A stretch of DNA of 64,000 nt from Neoconidiobolus thromboides FSU 785 (taxonomy: Eukaryota; Entomophthoromycota; Entomophthoromycetes; Entomophthorales; Neoconidiobolaceae): NCBI GenBank assembly GCA_025603075.1, contig MU626266.1, positions 1-64,000 of the forward strand, read 5' to 3'. The notes under the pieces were generated by a model. It ran no database searches. It was given only the letters and a program-made list of their open reading frames with translations, and was not told the DNA's origin. Shown here one piece after another: positions 1-9,184 of the stretch (position 1 is the stretch's first letter; every line of letters begins with the position of its first letter). The position numbers and the translations under genes are program-made.

Positions 1-620
1 TTTACTAGACAGTTGGCATAAAAATCAAACATTTTAGAGTAATATTCATCATTCGATGTAAGATAACATCCGTTGAATTCACTGTATCCAAGTGAACCAT
101 TTGCTAAATAAACTTTTTAGTATTAGTTATATATTTATAATAGTAATGTACCAAGTGGCGGGATAGTAACTAAGAGAGTGAGTAAAATTGAGCAAACATA
201 ATACCCTGCTTCAATTTTTTTTGTTATTTCAACACCATGAATAAATACTAGCTGTAAATTGATTCCGATAGCAACGTTAAGAAGAGCATAAAAAAAGGGA
301 AATGCTAATGATTGATATGCAATAGTTATACATAAAGGAGATCCTTCATAATCATTATTTCTAACCCATAATAGAAAAGAGTGTGACCAAATGTCATAAC
401 ATGAAATAACGGTTTGTAATCTAAGAGTCACTCTGTTTACCAACTTATAATCATATATAGCTATTAAAATAAGTTAAAAATACACTTGAAATGATGTTTG
501 TAATTTATTACTTAAAGCAATCATAACCACTACAACTATGGTAGCTAAAGTCAACGAAACTTTCGATATCACCGGATGAACTTCATCCATTATATAATTT
601 TCATACGAAGCAGCGTCCAT
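1..620 (-). pseudogene. Git3/cAR-like seven-helix receptor, 5' part, with in-frame stop; runs off the left edge
   Basis: Read from ATG 620-618 downward, the frame gives a receptor N-terminus (TM1 ending SNKLQTSFQVYF), then TAA at 476-474, then the same frame resumes (LILIAIYDYKLVNRV) for about 110 more residues. A 48-nt intron (151-104, GTACAT...TTTAG, with ACTAATAC branch-like motif) joins to an extracellular-loop segment ending at the window edge. The layout matches the two intact receptors at 46977 and 51122: the loop-1 basic patch, the TM2 acidic residue (IYD), and a Cys in loop 2. The stop falls in TM2 and no intron of normal length removes it while keeping frame. I call it a pseudogene or a nonsense allele. 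The 3' half is outside the window. Confidence 0.6.
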
Positions 621-2179
621 TCTATTTTATAAATCAGTTAGCATCCAGCTTCTAAAGTTTAAGCTATGAGTACTATTTATATACATAAACATTTATTATT
701 ATAATACTTGTTTTACAAGCATTATATTCTTAAATCTTTATATATTATTTTAGGAACATTTTGAATAATGTATGAACTATTGTGGCTTCGGATTTAGAAT
801 ACTATATTCCTTGACTCTTATATAATCTTAAATACTTATCAAAATAGATTCCAGTTGCAATGAAATTTGATTAATTATAACGTTTCTGCTAATCTAGAGT
901 ATATAACAAAGATAAATAGTGTTGATACACTTTGTGGCTACTCAATTCGTTTATTATAAATTAACGAGCTTTTGAATTCTGTGTCATGATAGAATTCAAC
1001 AAACTTTTTCTACCCTAACGATATCATAAGTTTATCCTTTTGATATTGAATTATATATAATAAGAACTAAAAATAGTACTTATATTGGTTTTAAATATGC
1101 CAGAGTTAATTAAGGCTTATGAGATATAAATATTTGCCATAGTTTATGACATAGTTCTTATCTCAAAGCTTCTATTTAAAATATAAAGTTATGAAAAGTA
1201 TCAAACTCTAAAATCAAAATTAAATAGGAAATCTAGTATCGTAGAATTTTTTAACTCTTATTGTCTAAAATTTGTAAATATTAGTTGGCAGTTAATAGTT
1301 CATTTTCAAAGGCTAGGTATTTTTTTTAGGAGTTTAGTATCAAAAATAGGAATGTGTTTTATGCTTAACCACTTCTACTATATTTGCAATGTAAGTTTGA
1401 AAATGTATTAGTTAAATATGGAAACGGAAACACGTTGTTATATAGACTTGTGGATTAAGAACGTTAAAGAAACTGAGTAAAGGCTTTTGTTTCCAAAGCT
1501 CCAGAGATATCATATTTTTAATTTTCGAATATCAATTCTCGACTACTTTTTTGATTTAGGAATTGCTTGCTAAGTATATGATATATTTACTTACTATATA
1601 TAATAATATACTACTTAGCTTAAGTAATTCACATGCTAAATATATTCATTTTATCCACTCTTCTGTTCTATGATGCCATATATTGATAATTTAGAATTTG
1701 ATGTTATTGGTCATTTAGATTGCTCTATTGCAGCACAAAGTATTTCTATTTTAAATTATATGCAAGAATAAGCCACATAACTAAAAACTTATTGTTTTAC
1801 GATATTGAGCTATATCAGAAAGGTATTTCATAAAATATAGTTTAATCCAATATCACTCCAAAGCTATCAATAATGATTGATGTAAACACTACTCATATTT
1901 AATTCCTTAATATGTTATCAAATATTATATATTAAGTAAATACAATATTCTCTAAAAATTACAAAATAAATGTATTTTCTAAACAGAAAATCCGATAAGT
2001 AATGTTATTCATTACTAATGTACAGTGTTAGTAAAAATTTCCATAGCACTTATAAATTTAATGCTATTCACTAACTCAAAACTTTTACTCATTTTAGATT
2101 AGAGTAATTTCTACGGCTTTTTTATACTATTTGTTATGTTAAAAATTATTAAAGGGTACAAAATAAAACGTGTCCTCCT
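621..2179. other. Gene-poor AT-rich stretch
   Basis: No supportable gene. A 33-codon open stretch near 1670-1772 (+), starting ATGCCATAT, has plausible amino-acid composition but no partner exon, so it is more likely a relic or chance. This stretch probably includes the promoter of the receptor fragment on the left. Confidence 0.5.
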
Positions 2180-2358
2180 ATTAATCCAAAAACTGAAATA
2201 ATGGAATTCCAGCTGAGATAAAACCCTTCAGTTTGAAACATCATAGGTTCAAACCTCGTTGCCTTGAAAATGAAATTACATAATTTACAAGCTATAATAT
2301 TTCAAACTAAAGGATTTTATTTCAACTGGAATTCCACTATTCCGATTTTTGGATTAAT
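2180..2358. repeat. Foldback (inverted-repeat) element, about 179 bp
   Basis: Two arms of about 59 nt, 2180-2238 and 2300-2358, are near-perfect reverse complements. The outer ends read ATTAATCCAAAAA and TTTTTGGATTAAT, both arms contain TGGAATTCCA, and the inner ends are GTTTGAAA/TTTCAAAC. The central 60 nt is unrelated and includes GGTTCAAACC. There is no coding capacity. It resembles a non-autonomous foldback/MITE element. It shares no sequence with element A. Confidence 0.8.
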
Positions 2359-2436
2359 AAGATTAAACCAAATTTGAGAAAAATTAATTAATATTTGAAG
2401 TTAATCAAATATTCTCATTCAAAAGCCAGTTTTAAT

Positions 2437-2559
2437 TCACACTAAGTTATCACTTAACCTGGATTCTCCCATCACAGGGTTTTTCATCCATGACTGTGGA
2501 TCCTTGATTGCAAATAATTTGTCTACTGCCTTTATTACTTTAACAATAAATCCAATCAT
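2437..2559 (-). CDS. Possible 40-residue ORF or coding relic
   Basis: ATG at 2559 opens a 40-codon frame with a non-random look: hydrophobic start MIGFIVKVIKAVDKLF, then SWMKNPVMGESR, stop at 2437. Base composition is less AT-biased than the surroundings. I see no partner exon and do not recognise the family. It could be a fragment of a decayed gene. Confidence 0.2.
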   Translation of the reverse strand: MIGFIVKVIKAVDKLFAIKDPQSWMKNPVMGESRLSDNLV

Positions 2560-2812
2560 ATTGGCTTACCTTCCCCTTCTTTACTCTTTAGCCTTATTCT
2601 TTCGGCTATAAAGCTCGGATTTTGCCTTTATTTAAAGACTCATGTTCCTTTGTCTATACTTCACATTGATTGTGGTTTTTTAACCCCTTCATAATAAAAT
2701 ACTATAAGATTTCCATTGAATTTAAAAAATAGTTCCAACCTCTTGAAATCAGGATTTATAATGAGAGAAAAATACCAAGTTGAAATTTATTCTCTCTGGT
2801 ATCGCAGGCAAG

Positions 2813-3092
2813 TTAGGAGAATCCTAATTCTTTTGGATCAAAGTTTAATTATGATGAGTTAGACTTATCAAACTTTACCTGGTAAATAAAAAATTTTGCT
2901 CTGATAAATTTTGAAAAACAAGTTCCAAAGGTTAAAACATGAGTTTGAAAAAAGAGTATTTTTTAAATCATTTTCATAAAAATAACAATGACAGGTACCA
3001 GTAAACGTAATATCCAGCTGAAAATCACACATCCTGCTGTAAAAGTAATTAATTAAAAGATAAAAGGCTAGAAAAACAAAGCATTTTAACAT
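2813..3092 (-). CDS. Possible small secreted protein (74 aa, one intron)
   Basis: ATG 3092 starts a signal-peptide-like stretch (MLKCFVFLAFYLLINYF) followed by a short domain with several cysteines (MCDFQ, TCHCYFYEN, NSCFNLWN). A 55-nt intron (2878-2824, GTAAAG...AATTAG, internal CTAAC) joins the last codons GFS-stop. The FYEN...NSCFNLWN pattern weakly recalls beta/gamma-crystallin-like secreted proteins, which is only an impression. Nothing flanking supports it, and it may be a decayed member of the secreted repertoire. Confidence 0.3.
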
Positions 3093-3231
3093 TAATAGAT
3101 TTGAATAAATTATTAATCTAATCTAATAGACTATCTGACTTTATTTATGGTTTGAATTACTTAAAGCATGTAGACATAATAATTCCAACTTTTATTTTAT
3201 TTTTGTTTTATTTTTATTTGAACTGTATGAT

Positions 3232-4120
3232 TTATTTACCAATTGTTACACTCATACCTTTTACAGTTTTAACATACGGTCTTTCAAGTGCTTCGGTACC
3301 ATTATCATTAATTTTATGACTATGGCTAAATATTTCAGCGCTATGATAATGGTTACTTATATATAATGGATTGATTGGTTTGATAACTATTAGCCCAGTA
3401 ATCATATTTGATGGTCCCTCTTTTTTTGATTTGTATTTATAAAATATAAATACTATAAACTCAGATAATAAGATCACCCTGCCTATTCCCCCAATGATAC
3501 TTCCAATCAATAAAATATTATCATTGCTTTTTTTATTGTTGTTTCCTTCTACCCGCTTCACCCTTTTATTTTCATTTTTGTTTGTACTAAGTCTACTATT
3601 TAGTGTAGCAATACTACCTGGTTGTTCCCAAATTTATGTAACAGATATTTGAATCATATTCGCGCTTTGATAGACAACCCCCTTGACTGTTGAAATTAAT
3701 AATACTGGAGCTGAATATATATATCAAATAACCACAATAACCTGTGAAGTATTCACCACTATATAGAGCAAATGTTTTATTTAATCTTTTTAAAATTAGT
3801 GGTTCAATTTGAGCTTCATAGACATCAAATTGGTTAATTCCTTTAAACTTGCTTTACGGAAATATAAGTTGATTTGGTTGACTTTATAGTAAGATGAGAA
3901 GATTCAGCTATAGATTAAACTTTATGTGATTTTGTTTAATTAGGTCCTAAATTTAACTCATATAAAGTATTATCCACAACTAAAGGTCTAAGTAGGGATG
4001 TTTTGTCAAAAAATACAACTGCTATCTTTGACAGATAATAACTCAGTATGGCCTTACTTTCCTTTATAGACTGCTTTCATTTAGTTTGTTTTGATGTCAA
4101 TTAATTTGTTCCTAGTTTTT
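3232..4120 (-). pseudogene. Decaying single-pass membrane protein gene
   Basis: The 3' part is in good order. An exon (about 3840-3618) reading FDVYEAQIEPLILKRLNK then YCGYLIYIFSSS joins in frame, through a 55-nt intron (3617-3563, GTAGTA...AAAAG), to the last exon 3562-3232. That exon carries a transmembrane helix (about ILLIGSIIGGIG to FIVFIFYKYK) and a cytoplasmic tail of about 65 residues. Upstream, coding-like blocks (YYLSKIAVVFFDKTSLLRPL; SSHLTIKSTKSTYISVKQ) are separated by stops and frame changes at about 3840-4120 that introns of normal size do not fix. I do not recognise the ectodomain. The arrangement (ectodomain, TM, short tail) resembles the kelch gene at 43113, but the sequences do not match. 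Confidence 0.4.
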
Positions 4121-4245
4121 GGGATTTATCATATATTTTTACAGTTATATAAAACTTATGTATATTCTTTCCATTTTTCAAAATAAAATATTCTAAATCT
4201 ATTGAACCTTTATTTATTGAAACTAACCTATTTATCAATTAATAG

Positions 4246-4350
4246 TTTGGGGATGTGTTCTTGTATTTAAGAATTTTCTAACAACTTTTCCACTCAAATA
4301 GCGCTTAAAAGGTGGAAAAAGTGATGAAGCCAAAAAAAAGCACTCCCATC
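4246..4350 (-). repeat. Element A copy 1 (MITE-like)
   Basis: Founding description of the family: about 105 bp, ends TATGGGGATGT and ACATCCCCATA, an internal core AAGCGCTATTTGAG(C/T)GGAAA, T-rich on one side and A-rich on the other, usually flanked by TA, and no coding capacity of its own. Forward orientation is taken as the one reading GGCTTCATTACTTTTTCC. This copy is reversed and its ends are worn (TTTGGGGATG/CACTCCCAT). Confidence 0.85.
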
Positions 4351-4550
4351 TCTTTAACAATACATTTCTCATACTATTCTCTCTTTATAATATTGGAATA
4401 GCTAAAATCCAACATCATCTGTCGATAATTATTATAGAAGTTTGCTACAATTTTATCTTCAACGAAAAAGAGACTAAATTCTGACTTTTTTGGTGAATTA
4501 ATCATATTAGATAAATTCCATCCTGCAGTATCGGCAACCAATTTGACCCT

Positions 4551-4613
4551 ATTTCCACGCAAATAGTGCTTAAAGAATGGAAAAAGTAATGAAGCCAAAA
4601 AAACATCCCCATA
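4551..4613 (-). repeat. Element A copy 2, truncated half
   Basis: Only the half with TTTCCACGCAAATAGTGC through ACATCCCCATA is present, in reverse orientation. The other end is missing. It lies about 140 bp upstream of the dead receptor start and about 200 bp from copy 1. Confidence 0.75.
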
Positions 4614-4751
4614 TTAAGCTTTTTAAGGCTGAATAAAAACATAAAATCTTTTTATAGCAATTGACACTAATATTCTTATAGACTTGAGTATGATATATTT
4701 AATATCTAAATAGTAAAAAATTGCTCTGTTATCTTTCTTCTTCTATTTAAC

Positions 4752-5798
4752 ATGATTAATAAAAACCCAATATATTGCTTATGTAGTATATTAAGACTAT
4801 TTAGCGCTATACTCAATATACTATTAGTCATTATATCAAGTAGAATAAGGTCATTTAATTATTTTATTAAATTAATATCGGTGGTTGCTGTAATAGAATT
4901 GTTGGCTCCATTTATAATACTAGCCGATCCAATAGCAACACTAATAAGAGGAGATGATACAATAAATGAACCTTACTTTTATCAATTCTTTGAACTTTTT
5001 ATTATATTAATTATTTTGTCTCAACCTATGTCCTCCTCCTTTTTAGTAATCGAATGTGTATTTAAGTGTCTACAATTTACATATAATTACTATTGGTGCA
5101 TTCCTAGTTTAACCTTTTTAATGGTTCGCTTTATTATGTCGCTTGTCCTAGCAATAAAATTAGAATTTGTACTGCAATCAGCTGAAATAATTTACTCAAT
5201 CTATCCTTCTCAATCTTTATTACCTTTAGTTGCTTTTTACCATTTTGTTATTCCATCAGCAGTTCACTTTGTCGTTACAAATTATTGTTATATAAAACTA
5301 GCCATTTTTACTAGTAATATCTTTGGATTTACTGCTTTAAGTTCCAACCATTTCTTCAACAATAATAGGTCCTCATTAAAATTTCAATGGAATAAAAAAC
5401 CAGTGATCTTATGAATTTATGGATTGATTGAACTGTATTATATTTGCATGTTTTTTGTCTGTATACTATATATTGCTGATTCATTCCTGGAATATAGTAA
5501 TAATATCGTCAAATTGAGACATATCTTGGACTTTACTTCCACCGTTTTGTATGCCCTAAGGATTTCCTTTGACCCATTGTTAGTGGCTACTAATAATAAC
5601 ACAGTTAATAAGGAAATGACTGAAGTAAGCGAAATCGTTTCAAATAAAAACAATAAACAGTATGGGGATGTTTTTTTGGCTTCATTACTTTTTCCATTCT
5701 TTAAGCGCTATTTGAGTGGAAAGATTGTTAGTAAAATTCTTAAACACAAAAATGCATTCCTGTATAGCAGCTGTTTTATTTTTATTTCAATTATCTAA
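4752..5798 (+). pseudogene. Dead rhodopsin-like seven-helix receptor with element A fused at its 3' end
   Basis: It is the close tandem paralogue of the intact receptor at 6686 and aligns from MINKNPIYCLCSILRLFSAI to the TM7 motif FDPLLVATN. Three lesions are visible. (1) TGA at 5412-5414 replaces the AGA codon of the paralogue (its Arg221), after which the frame continues (IYGLIELYYICMFF...). (2) Both cysteines that would form the TM3-loop2 disulfide (Cys77 and Cys148 of the paralogue) are Tyr here. (3) The C-terminal tail is replaced from 5661 by element A, read as GDVFLASLLFPFF and onward to TAA at 5798. Upstream of the stop it encodes 220 residues (five helices). The receptor class is inferred from helix pattern and an NPxxY-like TM7, and the ligand is unknown. 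Confidence 0.8.
5661..5765 (+). repeat. Element A copy 3, inserted in a receptor reading frame
   Basis: The left end is intact (TATGGGGATG) and the right end is worn (GCATTCCTGTAT). The element is open in one frame, so the host frame reads through it for about 34 codons before ending just beyond. Confidence 0.85.
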
Positions 5799-6219
5799 TA
5801 TTTTGGTGCTTCTCATTGATAATTCTTTAAAGAGGGGACTAAAAATAAAAAATGATTCAAAAGCTATAAAATAATTCAAATGACATGAACACAATATTAA
5901 AATATCGTTACATCCCTTTTTAGATTTTTGGTATCAAAAAATAAGAATTATATTTTATTTTATCTTTTTTTATATTATGCATCAAGCTACACTATAATAT
6001 TGTGTTGTTTTTGTAGTAAATAATACAATTTTTTTTGTAAAAATCTCTAGCAACCATTTTTTATACAGAGTTATCTTAATATTGGCAACTTTTGTTTTTT
6101 ATGATATCTAATATGAAGATAGTGTAAAACATTATAAAACAGCTTAAATTGCTTAAACGTTTTTGTATTTTTGCATTTTTTATTTTTTTATAAGTTAAGA
6201 ACGTCACTAATTGGCAAAA

Positions 6220-6322
6220 TATGGGGATGTATTTCTTTCAAGAATTTTACTAACAATGTTTCCGCTCAAATAGTGCTTAAAAGGTGGAAAAAATAACGAA
6301 ACCAAAAAAATCATCCCCATAT
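6220..6322 (-). repeat. Element A copy 4
   Basis: Reversed copy with both ends well kept (TATGGGGATGTA / TCATCCCCATA). It sits about 365 bp upstream of the intact receptor start, within its probable promoter. Confidence 0.9.
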
Positions 6323-6685
6323 CCCAAGAGACTTTTTACATTTTTATGCAAACTTTAAATTTTACCAACTTTATTCACAACCGTTATCCATGCAACTTTA
6401 TTTTATAGTTGTATCAATCATATTGGGCAAAACTTATATCCTATACAAATTCATACACGAATATATTTAGTTTTCAAACTTGTCATTGTTACTAAATTTT
6501 ATTATTTTTTGACTCAATTTACGAATAAAAGGCACTATAAATGTCATTTATGACTTTGTACTAAATAAAATCATAAGTTGAATTTCATAAATATAGCATT
6601 ATTGTTCTTATAATAAATTTAGTAGCTTATGATTGATATATATACCTAAAAGATGCTTTTTTGTCTTCCCTCTTTTTAACTAATA

Positions 6686-7609
6686 ATGATTAATGAAAAT
6701 CCATTAACTTATTTGTGCGCTATATTAGGGTTATTTAGTGCTATACTCAATATATTATTAGTTATAGTATCAAGTAGAATGCGACCATTTAATCCAGATA
6801 TTAAACTAATATTAATAATTGCAATAACTGAATTATTATCACCATCAATAACTTTAGTTGATCCAATACTATCTACAATAAGAGAAGATGATTCCATAAA
6901 TGAACCTCATCTTTGTCAATTTTTTGGGTTTTTTACTATGTTTATACTCTTTTCTCAATTTATATTTTCTTCTTTTTTAGCAGCAGTACGTATATCAAAG
7001 CTATTACAATATGAATTTAAGTATTATTGGTGCATCCCTAGTTTAATTTCTTTAGCTACTCATTTTATCTTATCAATTATATTGGCAATAAGATTAGAAC
7101 TAATACCCCAAACGGCCAAACTGGTTTGTCTAATCTACCCCTCTCAGTCGTTATTATCTCTAATTGCATTTTATCACTTTATTCTATCATCTATAATCCA
7201 TCTCATTATTATCGTTTGTTTTTATATAAGGTTAGCAGTATTTGCGAATAACATACCTGAGTTTACTTATTTAACTTCCAATGATAGTATCACCAGTAGT
7301 AGATCCGCATCAAAAGCACCATGGAGTAAAAAAAGGGTAGTTTTAAGAATTTATGCTTCACTTGGATTGTATTCGATTTGTATGCTTTCTGGCTGTATAT
7401 TCTATTGTGCTGATTCGTTTCTTGTATATACCAATAGTAATCTTGAGTTGGAGTATATTCTAGGCTCTATTTCAACTGTTTTATATGCTTTAGGGATCAT
7501 GTTTAATCCTTTGTTAGTTATCACTAATCATACGATTGTCAACGAGAAAATTGTTCAAGTTGGTAAAAGCATCTATAAGAGAATACGTAGTATTGTAGCC
7601 TTTAAGTAA
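6686..7609 (+). CDS. Rhodopsin-like G-protein-coupled receptor (307 aa)
   Basis: Intronless seven-helix protein with a very short outside N-terminus (MINENPLTYLC). Helices lie at about residues 10-30, 40-62, 77-102, 118-137, 155-182, 218-243 and 257-280. Cys77 at the top of TM3 and Cys148 in loop 2 can form the family disulfide. TM7 carries FNPLLVIT, a variant of NPxxY, and the tail is short and basic (KSIYKRIRSIVAFK). A Ser-rich third inner loop (SITSSRSASK) precedes TM6. Such proteins sense external ligands and couple to heterotrimeric G proteins at the plasma membrane. There is no DRY motif after TM3 (AAVRISKLL instead), so coupling is inferred. The start is the first ATG after an AT-rich leader. 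It is the sole working copy of a tandem pair. Confidence 0.7.
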   Translation: MINENPLTYLCAILGLFSAILNILLVIVSSRMRPFNPDIKLILIIAITELLSPSITLVDPILSTIREDDSINEPHLCQFFGFFTMFILFSQFIFSSFLAAVRISKLLQYEFKYYWCIPSLISLATHFILSIILAIRLELIPQTAKLVCLIYPSQSLLSLIAFYHFILSSIIHLIIIVCFYIRLAVFANNIPEFTYLTSNDSITSSRSASKAPWSKKRVVLRIYASLGLYSICMLSGCIFYCADSFLVYTNSNLELEYILGSISTVLYALGIMFNPLLVITNHTIVNEKIVQVGKSIYKRIRSIVAFK

Positions 7610-7927
7610 TTTTAATCCTATCTATCAATGTCTGTTAACCACAAAAATAAAATTGAATATTTAATATATTTATAGACATTTGGTTTAGTTAACGTCATTT
7701 TATTGTATGATTATAGTAAACTTTGATTAAAATTTATGATTTTATATTTAATAAATTAATTTCTAATTAAAAACTATTGAGCTATAGGTAACAATATTAT
7801 GATTATTGGCTAATTTTTTTCATATGATGTTCTTAATACTTGAAGATGAGATTTTACCAAATATATTTAATAAAAATTAACAAAGGTCAACTTGAAAATT
7901 TTATTTTAGTTTTATAATTTCATGGCT
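7610..7927. other. Receptor 3' flank, nothing recognised
   Basis: AT-rich sequence with no open frame or repeat that I can support. Confidence 0.5.
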
Positions 7928-8160
7928 GAAGGTGCTGGCTGAGTAGGTAGTTTTCTTTCCACTAAGAAAAAATTATATTTTATTCAAATTTAAACAATGA
8001 CTATTTAGGATTAAGGAATAGACATTATATATATTTAATAAGGTTAAGTTAGGGAAACTAGAATTAATATTAGTGTTTATGTTTAATAACTTTAATCAGT
8101 GGTTTGTTCGATAAAAACTATTATTACAAAAAAACTGCCACCTATCTAACCAGTACCTTC
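7928..8160. repeat. Second inverted-repeat element, about 233 bp
   Basis: The left end GAAGGTGCTGGCTGAGTAGG and the reverse complement of the right end, GAAGGTACTGGTTAGATAGG, match at most positions, and both are followed inward by AGTTTT. The interior is AT-rich and non-coding. It is a probable old non-autonomous transposon, distinct from element A. Confidence 0.55.
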
Positions 8161-8179
8161 TTATCACAAGTGCTTTCGA

Positions 8180-8220
8180 AATTGACCTAAATGGGACTAT
8201 TTAGCCCATTTAGGTCAATT
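8180..8220. repeat. Perfect 16-bp hairpin with 9-nt loop
   Basis: AATTGACCTAAATGGG at 8180-8195 is the exact reverse complement of 8205-8220, with loop ACTATTTAG. A run of T follows (8221-8226). It is too perfect for chance in a decayed region. It could be a transposon end, a structured RNA or a cruciform, and the neighbouring sequence does not decide. Confidence 0.75.
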
Positions 8221-8509
8221 TTTTTAGATAGTATCTCTTGATTAAAAAATACTAACTAATAATAATATGAAAAATCTATCAGTAAAGCTAGATACATTGC
8301 ATTTATGGTACTCAGATTTATGTACTAAAACAAAGTTTCTATCGCTATATATCTGTATTAAATTAAGCCTCATCTGTCAAGGTCACTAGTTAAATCGTCT
8401 AGTTTTCGAAGTCTGATCCCATCATAGGATAGGATTTAACAGAAGGTCAATACATTTTGGAGAATAACATAAAGAAAACGAATATCAAAGTTACTAACAA
8501 TTTTAATTA

Positions 8510-8611
8510 TATGGAGATGTATTTTTTTATTTAAGGATTTTGCCAACAATCCTTCCGCTCAAACAGCGCTTAAAAATGAAAAAAGTAATGAAGACAAAAA
8601 ACATCCCCATA
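8510..8611 (-). repeat. Element A copy 5
   Basis: Reversed copy with left end TATGGAGATGTA and right end ACATCCCCATA. It lies in decayed sequence between the receptor zone and TPP2. Confidence 0.85.
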
Positions 8612-8983
8612 CATTAAATACAAATACTAAATGTAGTAAATTAACATATTTTGTACTCATAGAAGGTATATGATCGATTGGATCTCTCTGGGACTTTTGA
8701 TTATCAATGCTAATTTGATTTATTTGCTGAGATAAACTGTTTTTAAGCCTTATCAATTACATTAGTTAATATAGTCTAAAGTGTTCTAGCTACCTTGTAT
8801 TTATTTGGGAAGACTTCAAAACTTCCCATTATCATTAGCCGAGCATTGAGCTTACAACGCCTTACTCTATAGTGAATCATCAGTTGGTACGCCACTGGCC
8901 TTGTCAATCTCGAAGTTCCTGTGAGTCAAATATATGGTTCTACCACCCACCTTACTCAAATGTTAATAAACTTTTAAAAGCAA
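8612..8983 (-). other. Coding-like relic and TPP2 upstream region
   Basis: The minus strand at about 8870-8914 reads FEIDKASGVPTDDSL before a stop, in sequence clearly richer in G+C than its surroundings. A block at 8640-8756 (LSQQINQISIDNQKSQRD) also looks coding-like. Stops interrupt both. I take this as remnants of an unidentified gene. The 3' part must also hold the TPP2 promoter. Confidence 0.3.
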
Positions 8984-9184
8984 ATGCAAAACTTTCTTTT
9001 TGCAAATAGAGAGTTTGCAAAAAAAACCTCAACCTCAATCCTTGATGACGAAACCAACGAAATGATTTTGACCAAAAATATAACAAAACGATTAAACTTC
9101 AATTTTCTACAAAAATCAATATTTTTAACTCTAAAACAAACGTATTATTTTAATAAAAAGTTAACAACAACCAAAAATAAAGTT

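Noticed and set aside
2240-2262. tRNA-like B box (GGTTCAAACC) inside the foldback element
   Set aside because: No acceptor stem, A box or cloverleaf can be built around it; probably just the centre of the element.
4374-4598. 74-residue open frame on the minus strand
   Set aside because: Its first 20 residues are element A copy 2 and the rest has no coding signature.
8559-8756. 65-residue open frame on the minus strand
   Set aside because: It ends inside element A copy 5; only a chance fusion with a relic.
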